DNA from: Hyphomonadaceae bacterium
GTDB taxonomy: Bacteria > Pseudomonadota > Alphaproteobacteria > Caulobacterales > Aquidulcibacteraceae
Length of the DNA stretch: 64,000 bases
Reading direction: 5' to 3'
Assembly (NCBI GenBank): GCA_019753105.1
Contig: JAIELJ010000003.1
Coordinates: 310,001 to 374,000 of the forward strand
The translations under genes were made by a program, and so were the position numbers. Numbering within the stretch: the first letter of the stretch is position 1; each line of letters opens with the position of its first letter. Of the stretch, positions 45,780 through 58,971 are shown piece after piece. Under the pieces are notes generated by a model. It made no database searches, was not told where the DNA came from, and worked only from the letters and a program-made list of their open reading frames with translations.

Positions 45780-46542
45780 GCTTCTCCTCAAGCCCTTTGC
45801 CGATAATGTCGGCGTAGCCCCACTCGGAAATGTCGGTGACATAGTCGCGCGCACTGAACAGGCGGCCACGGCAAACGCGCACGTTGGATTCCGGCATGTC
45901 GAGGTGCGCTGTCATGCGCGCGATCAGCTCGTCCATCAGCCAACGCGGCACCAGATTGCGCTCGCTCGGATAGATGTAGCGAAAGTTCACCAGATGCGTG
46001 AGCAGCACTTCCCAATGCAGCTCCATATAGCGCAAAAGACGCTTCCAATCGATCTCGGCATGCTGCTTCAAGATAATGTGCGCGACATCAGCGCCGTCAT
46101 AGCGATAGCGATCCTGGACGAAAATCTTGGACCAGATCAGCTCCGTCGGTTTGATGATGCGGACTTGGGTGTCGTACACGTCAATCACTGGCGCATCATC
46201 GAACCACTTATCGGTGATCGCGATTTCGGCGGCGCGGCAGCTATAGATTACGTCGAAAAAGTACTTGTTGTTGTAAATCTTCGCCAGCCAACGCTCATCC
46301 TCGACTTCGATGCGATAGCCGCGCTCTTGAAAGAACTGAAGGATGCGCGGGTAATCGCCAGCCTTGCAGAAGATGTCCAAATCCTTGGTTGGTCGCGAAA
46401 TGCCCGTATAGGCGCCCACAGCGTAAGTGCCCGCGAGCAAGAAGGGGATGTCGCTCTCAGCGAGCAGCTTGAGGCCGTCAATGTAGAATTGCTCCGCCTC
46501 GGGCGGCGGCTGGAACACGATGTCTTCTGCAAAACTGGTCAT
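45763..46542 (-). CDS. MNT-like nucleotidyltransferase family protein
   Basis: 259 residues from MTSFAEDIVFQPPPEAEQFY. Residues about 30-60 read 'IPFLLAGTYAVGAYTGISRPTKDLDIF', the pattern of the nucleotidyltransferase fold (helix-turn followed by a D-x-D metal pair), with a further 'FDVIYS' strand. The C-terminal part is helical with many Trp, Tyr and His. It overlaps the metallophosphoesterase by 17 bases. The substrate is unknown. A writer/eraser pair for a nucleotidyl modification is possible (inference). Confidence 0.8.
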   Translation of the reverse strand: MTSFAEDIVFQPPPEAEQFYIDGLKLLAESDIPFLLAGTYAVGAYTGISRPTKDLDIFCKAGDYPRILQFFQERGYRIEVEDERWLAKIYNNKYFFDVIYSCRAAEIAITDKWFDDAPVIDVYDTQVRIIKPTELIWSKIFVQDRYRYDGADVAHIILKQHAEIDWKRLLRYMELHWEVLLTHLVNFRYIYPSERNLVPRWLMDELIARMTAHLDMPESNVRVCRGRLFSARDYVTDISEWGYADIIGKGLEEKHDPVA

Positions 46543-46582
46543 AGCGTGTTCAAACGAGCGGACGGAACAAATCGTTCCGTCA

Positions 46583-48655
46583 TCACTCGCGACGCGCCGT
46601 CTCGCGTCCCGCCAGAAGGGCTGCGCAATTTGCGTCCTCGGCGAGGCCCGCATCAACGAATGGCAGGATCGCGGCGATCGGTGCGACCAAGGCTCCTAGC
46701 GCAGCGGCGATGCCGCCTTGTCCTAATGCGTCGCTCGCTTGGATGCCGACTTCAGGGCTGCGCCAGCGGCCGCTCAGGGAGATCGGCGCTCCAATGCTGA
46801 GGAGGCGGGGTTCTTTGGCTTCGCCCTCTATGTTGAGGGCGAGCGTCTCGTTGCGCAGACTGATTGTGCCGTCGCCGCGAATGAGCATGGTTTCAGTGTC
46901 GAACACCATCGAACGCACGTGCGCTATGCCGTTGCGCACGTCGAAGCTGGCGACACCGCAGCGGATTGCGATGGTGCTTTGGTCATCGGTCAACAGCAAT
47001 CCAAGGCCACGTGTCACGTTGATGCCCGTTAATTCGGCGAACGCTTCGCGCACTTCGCCCGTCGGCGTCACCAGGCTGATGCGGCCATTGGCGGCGGCGG
47101 CCGCGTCGCGGACCGAGCCGCCGCTGCCGCTGAGTTGCACGCGCCCCAGAAGCGAGCCAGTCAGGGGTTGGCGCTCGCCGAGCCGCACAAACGATTCCAG
47201 CCGCGCGTTTGCAAGCCTCACATCAAGATCGACTCGCGGGACCCCGCCACGCGCATTGATCGACACAGCGCCGCCTATGCGGCCTTGGGTGAGATCAAGC
47301 GTCAACGGATCGAGACGCAGCAGGCCGTTGTCGAGATTTATGTCCAGCGACAGCGCGCGCACCGGCGCACTTTCGCTCACCACGCGCGCGGCGCGATACG
47401 AAACGCGTGCGTCCATGTTGCGGACGCGGCTGATGTCCAGTTGAGCATCTGGGAGAAAGCGACCTTGAGCAGCAAGATTCGCCGCCATCTGACGCTGCTC
47501 GGCTGAGGCTGTCTCATCGCCTGCTGTGCTCGGCGGCGCGCCAAGAACCGCTAGTAAATCGTCGAAATCGAGCCGGTTAGACGCGAACGCGCCTTCGAGC
47601 AGCAAGCGATCATTGCGCTGGCGCGACGCGGTGAAATTACCACGCAAATCGCTATCGCCGACGCGGCCAGCCACACGCGGCATGCCATACGTCGAACCAT
47701 TGCGCTCAACGACGCCCGACAAATTGTAGGGCGGAGTGTTCGGCAGCGCCAAGCCGATCAGCGTATAGAGATCAGCGAGATCCGGTCCTGACGCCTCGAC
47801 CTCCGCGCTCCAGCGCGAAAAATTGAACGGCCGCCTGATCGAGCCGTTGGCCTGGATGCGCGTGCCGCCTGCGCGCACATCGGCGACGAATGGGTAGGGC
47901 CGGTCGCGGCGAACGTTCAAGAGCGGCGCGCCCGTCAGTTCGACTTCAAACAGCCGGTTGTTGATCTGGCCTTCGCCTATCAGCGCAAAGCGCCCAGGGT
48001 TGCGCGGATCGAGCGTCTCTTCGGTGGTGAAGTTCGCGTCCAGCACCATGCGCCGCTTCGCGTCTTCGAAGCGGATGTGACCGTCGGTCAGCGAAAATTC
48101 GCGGATCGCAGGCAACTCGAACGGCCGTCCCGTCGCCGCGCGCGACGGCGCCCAGTTCGAAATGCCATCCTCGCCGCGATAGAGCGAAACATCTGCACCA
48201 TGCAGATTGATGCGCGTGAACTCGAGGCGGCCGACAAACAACGGCAGCAACCGCACGGAAGCATCGGCTTCGGCCACTTGCGCGAAGGCGCCTCGATCAC
48301 GGTATCGCCGCGGGTTGCCGACATAGAGTTCCCGCACGCGAATATCCGGCGTGAGCGACCACGGATCGACGTCGAGATCGCCGCGAATGACAATCTCGCG
48401 CCCTGTCGCCGCCGACGCCATCCGGCCGATCGGACCGCGCAACGCATTCCAGTCCGCGAACGTAACAAACAGAACAAGCGTCGTGACCAGCACGCCGAAA
48501 ACGCCGCCGGTCCAAATCCCGATCCGCCGCCACGGCCAACGCCGCACGCGCCCCCACCCGGCGGCCGCGCCAGCAAGCGCGCGCCCAGCTTGGTGCGCAC
48601 TCCAGGCGCGAATGTGAGCGAGCCGATCTCGCGGCGTGGGCGTAGGGTCGGACAT
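46583..48655 (-). CDS. AsmA-family inner-membrane protein
   Basis: 690 residues. A basic cytoplasmic N-terminus is followed by one membrane helix at about residues 47-69, then a large periplasmic beta-rich region: '[29 protein letters not shown]' early on, and '[27 protein letters not shown]' and '[32 protein letters not shown]' near the end. AsmA-like proteins are thought to carry phospholipids between the membranes. It is longer than E. coli AsmA. Divergent from ftsZ. Confidence 0.88.
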   Translation of the reverse strand: MSDPTPTPRDRLAHIRAWSAHQAGRALAGAAAGWGRVRRWPWRRIGIWTGGVFGVLVTTLVLFVTFADWNALRGPIGRMASAATGREIVIRGDLDVDPWSLTPDIRVRELYVGNPRRYRDRGAFAQVAEADASVRLLPLFVGRLEFTRINLHGADVSLYRGEDGISNWAPSRAATGRPFELPAIREFSLTDGHIRFEDAKRRMVLDANFTTEETLDPRNPGRFALIGEGQINNRLFEVELTGAPLLNVRRDRPYPFVADVRAGGTRIQANGSIRRPFNFSRWSAEVEASGPDLADLYTLIGLALPNTPPYNLSGVVERNGSTYGMPRVAGRVGDSDLRGNFTASRQRNDRLLLEGAFASNRLDFDDLLAVLGAPPSTAGDETASAEQRQMAANLAAQGRFLPDAQLDISRVRNMDARVSYRAARVVSESAPVRALSLDINLDNGLLRLDPLTLDLTQGRIGGAVSINARGGVPRVDLDVRLANARLESFVRLGERQPLTGSLLGRVQLSGSGGSVRDAAAAANGRISLVTPTGEVREAFAELTGINVTRGLGLLLTDDQSTIAIRCGVASFDVRNGIAHVRSMVFDTETMLIRGDGTISLRNETLALNIEGEAKEPRLLSIGAPISLSGRWRSPEVGIQASDALGQGGIAAALGALVAPIAAILPFVDAGLAEDANCAALLAGRETARRE

Positions 48656-48773
48656 CGCGCAAAAAACCTTTGGCCTGCCAACCCGCTAGCGCTGGTCACG
48701 TTCCAAAAAACGCTGTCGATTACCGCCTTTAGACGCCGCACCGCCGTAAAAGCGCCGCGTCTGTTTCGAACCA

Positions 48774-48788
48774 TTAACGAAAGCTTAA
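48774..48788. promoter_or_regulatory. CtrA binding site upstream of ftsZ
   Basis: TTAA, seven bases (CGAAAGC), TTAA: the full consensus spacing of the cell-cycle regulator CtrA. It lies 81 bases before the ftsZ start, the same arrangement as in Caulobacter, where CtrA represses ftsZ in swarmer cells. It also lies in the region divergent to the AsmA gene. Confidence 0.8.
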
Positions 48789-48868
48789 ACGACCTCCTGC
48801 ACACCGAGGCTGGGGTCGAGTGCGGGCATGAGCGAATCGTGAGACGCGATTGGGCTCCGGAGCGGGAA

Positions 48869-50227
48869 ATGAGCCAGTACAGTGCGCCGTCAATGCATGA
48901 TCTGAAGCCGCGTATCGTGGTGTTCGGCGTCGGCGGTGCGGGCGGCAATGCCGTCAACAACATGATCGATGCGGGCCTGCAAGGCGTCGACTTCGTTGTC
49001 GCCAATACCGACGCGCAAGCGCTGACCCGCGCGAAGACTCCGAACCGTCTGCAACTCGGTCACGCCATCACCGAAGGCCTCGGCGCCGGCGCGCGCCCGG
49101 AAGTCGGTCAAGCGGCGGCGCAAGAGAGCCAGCCGGAGATCATCGAGTTTCTCGAAGGCGCACACATGGTGTTCGTCGCCGCCGGTATGGGCGGCGGCAC
49201 AGGCACGGGTGCGGCGCCCGTTATCGCGCGCACCGCGCGTGAGCGCGGCATCCTGACGATCGCCGTCGTGACCAAGCCCTTCCACTTCGAAGGCCAGCGT
49301 CGCATGCAGCTCGCCGAGACCGGCGTGCAAGAGCTACGCAAGCACGTCGATACGCTGATCGTCATCCCGAACCAAAATCTCTTCCGCGTCGCCAATGAGC
49401 GCACGACATTCGCCGAAGCGTTCCAGTTGGCGGATCAGGTGCTCTATTCAGGCGTGCGCGGCGTCACTGATCTGATGGTGATGCCGGGCCTGATCAATCT
49501 GGACTTCGCCGACGTCCGTACCGTGATGGCCGAGATGGGCACAGCGATGATGGGCACAGGCGAAGCTGGCGGCCCCAATCGCGCGCTCGATGCAGCGCAC
49601 GGAGCCATGGCCAATCCGCTCCTGGACATCGTCTCGATGCGCGGCGCGAAGGGCGTGCTGATCAACATCACCGGCGGCTTCGACATGACGCTCTACGAAG
49701 TCGATCAAGCCGCCAACGAAATCCGTGCCGAAGTCGATCCGAACGCCAACATCATCTTGGGCTCGACCTTCGATGAGAGCCTCGAAGGCCGCATGCGCGT
49801 GTCCGTGGTCGCCACAGGCATCGACGACGAAGCCATCGTGACGCAGCAAACCGTGGTCGAACCCGCGCGCCGCGCGGCCGAAGCGCCAGTGATGCGCCGC
49901 CCAGTCGTGCAAGCGCCTGCGCCTGTTGTTCGGCCCGAACCGCCACGCGAACCGGCGCCTCAGCCTGTGCGCACGCCCGCTTACGAAGAGCCGCGTCCGA
50001 GCTTTGCCAACGACATCGAGCCGGAGCGTCGCGAGCGCGGCGGCGGCTTCAGCCTCTTCGGTTGGAAGAAGCCCGAGGCGCGTGAAGAAGAGCCGCAGCT
50101 CAGCGATTTCCATGTCGACGACACGCCGCAGCCTGCAGCGGCGCGTGAGGATCAACCGCGCGATCCTTCGCTCGACGAAGAACTGGAAATCCCAGCCTTC
50201 CTCCGCCGCCAGATGAACCCGCGCTAA
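48869..50227 (+). CDS. ftsZ: Cell-division GTPase FtsZ
   Basis: 452 residues from [20 protein letters not shown]. The tubulin-like GTPase domain has '[14 protein letters not shown]' and the tubulin signature [12 protein letters not shown] near residue 110, with the T7 loop '[12 protein letters not shown]' activating GTP hydrolysis. A proline-rich linker of about 110 residues leads to the C-terminal peptide [14 protein letters not shown] that binds membrane tethers. The start is uncertain (in-frame GTG upstream at about 48839). A CtrA site lies in the promoter. The stop overlaps that of the convergent TPR gene (CTAA). Confidence 0.97.
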   Translation: MSQYSAPSMHDLKPRIVVFGVGGAGGNAVNNMIDAGLQGVDFVVANTDAQALTRAKTPNRLQLGHAITEGLGAGARPEVGQAAAQESQPEIIEFLEGAHMVFVAAGMGGGTGTGAAPVIARTARERGILTIAVVTKPFHFEGQRRMQLAETGVQELRKHVDTLIVIPNQNLFRVANERTTFAEAFQLADQVLYSGVRGVTDLMVMPGLINLDFADVRTVMAEMGTAMMGTGEAGGPNRALDAAHGAMANPLLDIVSMRGAKGVLINITGGFDMTLYEVDQAANEIRAEVDPNANIILGSTFDESLEGRMRVSVVATGIDDEAIVTQQTVVEPARRAAEAPVMRRPVVQAPAPVVRPEPPREPAPQPVRTPAYEEPRPSFANDIEPERRERGGGFSLFGWKKPEAREEEPQLSDFHVDDTPQPAAAREDQPRDPSLDEELEIPAFLRRQMNPR

Positions 50228-51939
50228 GCGCCCCATAGCTTCTTGCGCAGCGCCGCTTCGCGCTCTGTCATCACCCCAGCTCTGGCGAGTTCATCGAACG
50301 AGGCGAGCGCTTCCATGCGGTGGGCTTCCGCATCCGCGCCGCCAGAGCCGGCGAGATGCGCGTGAACAATGGCGCGATAGCGCAGACTCTCGGGTGTATA
50401 GTCGCCGGGGAAAACGCGCTCTGCGATCAGCAATTGCTCTTCCCAAGCGCCACGCGCGGCTTCGCGATCACCGCACGCCTGCGCCGCCAACCCCAGCCGC
50501 TCAAGCGCCGAAGCGAGCGCATAAAGCGCGCGGCGATCTTCCGGCGCATCTTCGACCAGTTTGAAGCGAATAGACGCACTCTCATGAAACGCCGCGCGGG
50601 CGCTTTGCGGTGAGCCGCTGTCGAGCGCCAGTTCGCCTTGCTTTACCAGAGCCGAAGCGAGCGCACGTGCGTGAGCGGGATCCGCACTCCCACGCTCCAG
50701 CGCCAAGCGCCTGAATTCCACGGCGCGGGCGAATGCGTCTTGTGCTTGTGCGTTTGCCTGCGCTGTGCGGGCGGTTTCAGCGAGTCGATCCCAAGCCGCA
50801 GACGCTTCGCTTAGCCAGAGCGCGGAGCGGTGCGTCTCGACCAAGGCTTCGGCGCGCATGCGCGCGGTGTCGGCTGCTTCGCGGGCGCGGTTAAGATCGC
50901 CGCTGCGCAGCGCGTGATCGGCTTGGTCATTTAGCGTGCGCAGCAAGAAGCGCTCTGCCGCCTCTGCGCCGCCGGCGCGCAAGCATAGAGTTTCGGCCAA
51001 TGCGCGGGCTTGAACGAGCGACTCCGCCGCCGCGTCGATGTCACCGAGTGCTGCGCGCAACGCCGCGCGCAAACGCCAAGCGCCAGCAAGCGGCCACGCT
51101 TCATCCGGATGCTTCGCCGCTAGCCGCACCCGCGCTTGCAGCGCTTTATCCATCGCCGCGCGCGCTTCGTCGTGCGCGCCGCGTACGTAATCGGCCTCTG
51201 CCGCCAGCGCCCAGGCGTCCGCAAGCACGGCGCGCCAATGTGGCTCATCGGCTTCAAACACAGCCAGCGCTTCGTAGCGACCGATCGCTTCGTCGAAACG
51301 GCGGCGTGCTTGTGCGGGCTGATCGCTATCGAGGTCGAGCGCGCCCAAGCGCAATTCCGCGTCGGCAATGTCGGCGGCGAGGACGGGCGGTTCGCTGACC
51401 TGCGCGGCGCAGGCCCGCAGAAGAGCGAGCGCGCCTTCCGCGCCGGCTCGAGCACGATCAAATGCCCCTTCGCCGGCGTCGAGTTCCGCGATGCGTCCGC
51501 GCGCCCGCGCGTACCAGCGCGCCGCCGTGACATTGGCGCGATCCGCCGCGAGGAGGGTGTCTTCGATCTTCAGCGTGGTTTCGAAATAGCCGCGCGCGAG
51601 CGTCCACTCTCCGCGCATGCGCGCAATCTCGCCCAGCATGAACGCTGCCCTGGCCCGCGCCGCCTTATCGACCGCCTCGGCTAGAACGCCTTCCGCCTCG
51701 ATGCGGGCGGCGATGAGGTCGCCTTGTTCCGCCGCCAGCCGCGCCGCCGCTAAGCGGGGTGTTGGGTCCAGCGGTTCCAGCTTAGAAACCAACGCCAGCG
51801 CTTCCCGCGCCAAGCCAGGATCGGCGCGCTCAGCAAGGAGCGCTGCCCGCTTGGCCGACAGCAAGGCCTCGGGCCCGCCTTTTCGGGCGGCTTCCAGAAG
51901 TGCGTCGGCGCTGGGGGGTGGCTTAATTTCTTCCGTCAC
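50224..51939 (-). CDS. Large cytoplasmic TPR protein between ftsZ and lpxC
   Basis: 571 residues, almost entirely alpha-helical and very rich in Ala, Glu and Arg, made of about ten degenerate TPR-like helix pairs ('[28 protein letters not shown]', '[30 protein letters not shown]'). There is no signal peptide or enzymatic motif. It is probably a scaffold. It is inserted in the minus orientation within the conserved ftsZ-lpxC order and overlaps the ftsZ stop by four bases. Confidence 0.75.
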   Translation of the reverse strand: MTEEIKPPPSADALLEAARKGGPEALLSAKRAALLAERADPGLAREALALVSKLEPLDPTPRLAAARLAAEQGDLIAARIEAEGVLAEAVDKAARARAAFMLGEIARMRGEWTLARGYFETTLKIEDTLLAADRANVTAARWYARARGRIAELDAGEGAFDRARAGAEGALALLRACAAQVSEPPVLAADIADAELRLGALDLDSDQPAQARRRFDEAIGRYEALAVFEADEPHWRAVLADAWALAAEADYVRGAHDEARAAMDKALQARVRLAAKHPDEAWPLAGAWRLRAALRAALGDIDAAAESLVQARALAETLCLRAGGAEAAERFLLRTLNDQADHALRSGDLNRAREAADTARMRAEALVETHRSALWLSEASAAWDRLAETARTAQANAQAQDAFARAVEFRRLALERGSADPAHARALASALVKQGELALDSGSPQSARAAFHESASIRFKLVEDAPEDRRALYALASALERLGLAAQACGDREAARGAWEEQLLIAERVFPGDYTPESLRYRAIVHAHLAGSGGADAEAHRMEALASFDELARAGVMTEREAALRKKLWGA

Positions 51940-52071
51940 TTTTCAATGCTTTACGGCCAATTCATTAACGGTCACAAACCGTAACGCAACGTGTGTTGTC
52001 CGCCACCGAAGTGTCACGATATCTGAAGCCTCGGGTCGGGGGACCTGAATGCCCTGCGGGGGGACAACACG

Positions 52072-53004
52072 GTGGTTTCGTTGCGTCGTCAGCAAACTCT
52101 TGCAGGCCCGGCTGTGTGTGCGGGCATTGGCGTCCATTCTGGGTCGCACGTGCGCATGGTGCTGTCACCGGCGCCTGTGGATACGGGCATCGTCTTTATC
52201 CGTTCGGACGTCCGCGGTGTGGATAACGCCATCCGCGCGCGCGCCGATTCCGTCACCGACACCCGCAACTGCACGACGCTGACCAACAAGGCCGGCGTCT
52301 CGATCGCGACGGTCGAGCACCTGATGTCGGCCTGCGCCGGCCTCGGCATCGACAATCTGATCGTCGAGCTGGACGGCGCTGAGTTGCCGATCCTCGACGG
52401 CTCGTCCGCCCAATTCGTGCAAGTGCTGATGAATGCCGGTCTGCAAGAGCAGATTAAGCCGCAGCGCGTCATCCGTATCCTTGAGCCGATCGAAGTGCGC
52501 ATGGGCGCCAAAAGCGCTGCTTTGCTGCCGATGAACGGCTTCGAAGGCCTGGATCTCGACGTCACCATCCGCTTCGCGGATCCCGCGATCGGCGTGCAGC
52601 GCCGCCGCGTTGAGCTGACGCCGCACAGCTTCCTCAATGATATCGCCGACGCCCGCACCTTCGGCTTCATGTCGGACGTTGACGCGATGCGCGCCGCCGG
52701 CCTCGGCCGTGGCGCCTCGATGGACAACACCGTGGTGGTGGACGCAGGCCGCGTTGCGAACCCGGAAGGATTGCGCTTCGACGACGAGTTCGTCCGCCAC
52801 AAGCTCCTCGATGCCGTGGGTGACCTCAGCCTTCTGGGCGCGCCGATTTATGGCCGCTTTGTGGCGGATCAGCCCGGCCACGCGCTCAATGCGCGCCTGG
52901 TTCGCGCGCTTCTGGACACGCCGGAAGCCTGGTGCTGGGAGCACGGCGAAGTGGTCGAAACCGGCCGAGACGTTGCTCCCGCGCTCGTTGCGGCTGCCGG
53001 CTGA
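52072..53004 (+). CDS. lpxC: UDP-3-O-acyl-N-acetylglucosamine deacetylase
   Basis: 310 residues from GTG with GGGGGA upstream. 'VEHLMSACAGLGIDN' gives the first zinc His (about 83), 'FVRHKLLDAVGDL' the second His and the Asp, and 'GHALN' the general-acid His. It catalyses the committed step of lipid A synthesis. The short upstream region has a TTAAC half site and a small ACGGT-N5-ACCGT dyad. bamD follows on the same strand. Confidence 0.97.
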   Translation: MVSLRRQQTLAGPAVCAGIGVHSGSHVRMVLSPAPVDTGIVFIRSDVRGVDNAIRARADSVTDTRNCTTLTNKAGVSIATVEHLMSACAGLGIDNLIVELDGAELPILDGSSAQFVQVLMNAGLQEQIKPQRVIRILEPIEVRMGAKSAALLPMNGFEGLDLDVTIRFADPAIGVQRRRVELTPHSFLNDIADARTFGFMSDVDAMRAAGLGRGASMDNTVVVDAGRVANPEGLRFDDEFVRHKLLDAVGDLSLLGAPIYGRFVADQPGHALNARLVRALLDTPEAWCWEHGEVVETGRDVAPALVAAAG

Positions 53005-53122
53005 ATTTCCCCAATCCAATGACAGTTGCTGGCGCTTTGCGCCGCGCCTGCCTTCCTGTATCAGCGGTGGCGGCGGGGTGCTTCGGCGTCCCTAGGGGCC
53101 TGAGCAAGAAGAGGCGCAGGGG

Positions 53123-53977
53123 ATGAATTCTCGACAGAAGAACGTAACGCGGGCGCTCGCTTTGGCCGTTCTGGCCAGTGGCCTCGGCGCTTGTGGCACG
53201 TTCGGCCGTGACGATCGCGAGCGTGTGCAGTTCGTCGATGAGCCGGTCGCGCAGCTCTATACCCGCGGCGCAGAGCAACTCGATCGCCGCAATTGGCAGT
53301 TCGCCCTGATCTATTTCGAAGAGGTCGAGCGTCAGCACCCGTACTCATCATGGGCGCGCCGCGCGATGCTCATGGAGGCATACGCGCATTATCAGGCGCG
53401 CAGCTATGACGATGCCATCGAAGACGCGCAGCGCTTCATCTCTCTGCACCCCGGCAATGAGAGCGCCTCGTACGCTTATTATTTGATTGCCGTCTGCCAC
53501 TTCGAACGCATCCTCGACGTCGGCCGTGACCAGGCGACGACTGAGCGTGCGCTGGCGGCGCTGAACGACGTCGTGCGCCGCTATCCGGATTCGCCCTATG
53601 CGCGCGACGCGCGCCTGAAGCTGGACATGGTCTATGACCAGCTCGCCGGCAAAGAAATGGAAGTTGGCCGCTTCTATCTTGAGCGCGATCAGCATTTGGC
53701 CGCGATCAACCGCTTCCGCATCGTGATCGAAAACGAGAACTACCAACGCTCGTCGCATACGCCGGAGGCGCTGCACCGCTTGGTAGAGTCTTATCTCTCG
53801 GTGGGCATGATCGAAGAAGCGCAACGCATGGCCGCTATCCTCGGTCACAACTATCCAGGCAGCCAATGGTATCAGCGCTCTTTCGCGCTGATGACCGATG
53901 CAGGCGTGGCGCCGGTTGGTGAGGAAGAGGCGCGCCGGCGCGGCTGGCTTGGCCGCACCTTTGGCGCGGTGTTCTAA
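53123..53977 (+). CDS. bamD: Outer-membrane assembly lipoprotein BamD
   Basis: 284 residues. Signal peptide with lipobox GLGAC (lipidated Cys at about 24). Five TPR-like repeats follow ('LYTRGAEQLDRRNWQFALIYFEEVERQHPYSSWARRA' region near residue 45 is the typical first repeat). It binds BamA and guides barrel proteins into the outer membrane. It is followed by ligA, 15 bases away, without the recN gene that sits between them in Caulobacter. Confidence 0.95.
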   Translation: MNSRQKNVTRALALAVLASGLGACGTFGRDDRERVQFVDEPVAQLYTRGAEQLDRRNWQFALIYFEEVERQHPYSSWARRAMLMEAYAHYQARSYDDAIEDAQRFISLHPGNESASYAYYLIAVCHFERILDVGRDQATTERALAALNDVVRRYPDSPYARDARLKLDMVYDQLAGKEMEVGRFYLERDQHLAAINRFRIVIENENYQRSSHTPEALHRLVESYLSVGMIEEAQRMAAILGHNYPGSQWYQRSFALMTDAGVAPVGEEEARRRGWLGRTFGAVF

Positions 53978-56717
<2,740 letters not shown>

Positions 56718-56718
<1 letters not shown>

Positions 56719-57389
56719 TAGACAGTTCCTTGTATCGGTTGCTTGCGTGGCAATTCCGTAAGCGCGGCAACGCCCGCGACGATGAGATACACCGCCAAAG
56801 CCTGTGCCGCGAAGGCTGCTCCGACTGGACCTGCCGGTTGACCGGGCATGAGCATCGGCAAAATCTGGACGCCAATCAGTATCGCGAGAAATGCGATCGC
56901 GGGCCACGCTTTTTGGTTCAGCGTTTTTCGAGTCGCGACCCACATGGCGGCCGTGACGCCAAGCAAGCCGATTTCGAGCGCTTGCTCCGGTACGGGATAA
57001 TTCCAGAGCGCGAGGCCCACTTTCTCGCCGCCGATCCAGAGTTCGAGATCGGGGCGATGCACCAGCCAGTCGAGCAGCCAATGCGAAAACACTGTGAGGC
57101 CGATCACCGCGCTCGCCCAGATCGGCAAGCGCAGCAAGAGCTTCACCAGCACCGCAGCGCCTAACGCCCACGCGAGCGCCATAGGCAGTGAGTGTGTCCA
57201 CGGCATATGTTCGAGCACGAGCGGGGAGCCGGGCAGTGTTGGATCGACGCTGGCGCGCTCGATGCCCGCGATGATGAACGCGCTCCAGCCGATGTCGACA
57301 AGCTGTGCAGCGCCGATAAGCGTCCACATCGGCGCCTTCGGTTCGATCGCTTTGGCGGCGAACGCCGCTGCGTAGTGGCCGACAAACAT
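56718..57389 (-). CDS. YdjM/DUF457-like membrane protein
   Basis: 223 residues with about six membrane helices and conserved His and Asp in 'FVGHYAAAFAAK', 'MPWTHSLPMALAW' and 'FSHWLLDWLVHRPDL', the pattern of the inner-membrane metal-dependent hydrolase family (YdjM). The activity is uncharacterised. It is the first gene of a two-gene unit with the SnoaL-like protein. Confidence 0.8.
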
Positions 57390-57398
57390 CTGCCGCTC

Positions 57399-58913
57399 CT
57401 AGCGCGCCATCTCGTAGAGAAAATCGACAAAGCCCATAATCGCGCCTTCGATGCCCATCACGCGCGGGTTCGAGCTATCGACGACGAAATACTCGTCCGG
57501 CGCATGCTGCGCGCCGCCATGGCCCAAGCCGAATTGGGCCGCAGGGATCGAGACGGGCGCTTGTGTGAACACCGAGCCTGGCCACGAACCCGCAAGGCGC
57601 GGGTTCAACGTCGCCTCAACGCGCGAAGCGCGATAAACGGCGAGCTGCGCCTGCACGAGGCGGCTGTCCTCTGGCGTCTCGGTCGGATCGTAGCCACCGC
57701 TGACATTGACTTCGACATCATTGAAGCCGCGCGCATCCAAGTGTGCGCGCAGTTTACGCTCTGCTTCGGCGCGCGTTTGGTTTGGCACGAGGCGGAAGTC
57801 GAGCTTGGCTGTGCCGCGTCCGGGCAGGATGGTCATGCCCCCCGGGCCGGTATAACCGGCGACGAGGCCCTCGATGTTGACGGTCGGTTGCGAGGCGAGG
57901 CGCTCAAGCGCTTCGGGCCATGCGAGGTCGTCAATGAAGCGCGGGACGCCGTTGCGGCGCTGCCAATCTTCGGCGCTCGTGTTGGCGGCGTTCTGGCGAA
58001 TGATCTGGCGTTCGCGATCGCTGAGCGGGCGCACATTCTCAAACCAGCCATCAATCGCGGGTGTATTGCCGTCGGGCGTGACAAGCGTCTGCAACGCCGC
58101 CACGAGGCGCCACACAGGTGAATCCACCATCGCCTTGTTTGACGAGTGAATGTCGCGCGCGGGGCCGCGGCCCCAGCGTTCGCCGCTGGCGACGATCTCG
58201 CACTCGATGATGCCCTTGGCGCCGAGGTTCACAGTGACGCCGCCCGTGCTCGGATCTTGCCAACCAACCGGAATGAAGACGCCCTGGCTGCGCTGAAGTG
58301 CGGCCATGATGTCCGGCCGGCGCACGATCTCATGGAAGTTCGGGCTGCCAATTTCTTCCTCACCTTCAGCGACGAGCACGAGGTTCACAGGCGGCGCGCG
58401 TCCCGCGAGCGTCAGCGCGCTGACGGCCGCGAGAAAGCACATCTCCGGGCCCTTCTGGTTCACAGCGCCGCGCCCCATGATGACGCGCCCCTGCGGGCGA
58501 TCGACCAAGCGCGCTTCGAGCGGCGGCGATGACCATTCCGACGGGGTGAACTGCTTCACGTCGTACATGAAATAAACACCCAGCGTCTTCGGCGCCCCGA
58601 CATCCCATGTCGCGAACACGCCGGGATGGCCGGACGTCTGCACGATCTCAGTGTGCGTGAAACCCGCATTGGCGGCGAGACGGCGCATGTATTCGGCGCC
58701 CTCCTGCATGTTTAGGTTCTCAGCCGCGATCGATGGATTGCGAATCCAGTCTTGGATCTGCGCGACCGTCTGCTCTTTGATGCCGCGGACCGTGCGCTGG
58801 ATCGCGGCGCGGTTCGGCGTACGCGCATCTGCGACAGCAGGCGTCATCGCCGCCATCAAAGCTGCGCCCTTCAACAGTCCGCGCCGGCTCGCGCCATCGT
58901 TGCGATTGCTCAT
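57399..58913 (-). CDS. M20-family metallopeptidase homologue with altered metal ligands
   Basis: 504 residues from MSNRNDGASRRGLLKGAALM, a Tat-type signal (RRGLLKG) for export of a folded protein. The M20 fold is clear: 'YDVKQFTPSEW', 'GRGAVNQKGPEMCFL', 'EGEEEIGSPNFHEIV', a dimerisation domain, and 'GHGGAQHAPDEYF'. But the usual H-x-D reads Met116-Tyr-Asp118, and the bridging Asp of GRGxxDxKG is Asn152. The catalytic Glu (185/186) and last His remain. Activity may be altered or lost. Confidence 0.87.
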   Translation of the reverse strand: MSNRNDGASRRGLLKGAALMAAMTPAVADARTPNRAAIQRTVRGIKEQTVAQIQDWIRNPSIAAENLNMQEGAEYMRRLAANAGFTHTEIVQTSGHPGVFATWDVGAPKTLGVYFMYDVKQFTPSEWSSPPLEARLVDRPQGRVIMGRGAVNQKGPEMCFLAAVSALTLAGRAPPVNLVLVAEGEEEIGSPNFHEIVRRPDIMAALQRSQGVFIPVGWQDPSTGGVTVNLGAKGIIECEIVASGERWGRGPARDIHSSNKAMVDSPVWRLVAALQTLVTPDGNTPAIDGWFENVRPLSDRERQIIRQNAANTSAEDWQRRNGVPRFIDDLAWPEALERLASQPTVNIEGLVAGYTGPGGMTILPGRGTAKLDFRLVPNQTRAEAERKLRAHLDARGFNDVEVNVSGGYDPTETPEDSRLVQAQLAVYRASRVEATLNPRLAGSWPGSVFTQAPVSIPAAQFGLGHGGAQHAPDEYFVVDSSNPRVMGIEGAIMGFVDFLYEMAR

Positions 58914-58971
58914 GCTGTCCCCCGTTTGAAGCAGGGAACAGCTAAGCACTCATCTTCGGAAGTGTCAGCGC

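Noticed and set aside
48077..48868. An upstream in-frame extension of ftsZ of about 264 codons
   Set aside because: It overlaps the AsmA gene antisense and the CtrA-bearing promoter, and has no FtsZ-like text. The FtsZ start is near 48869.
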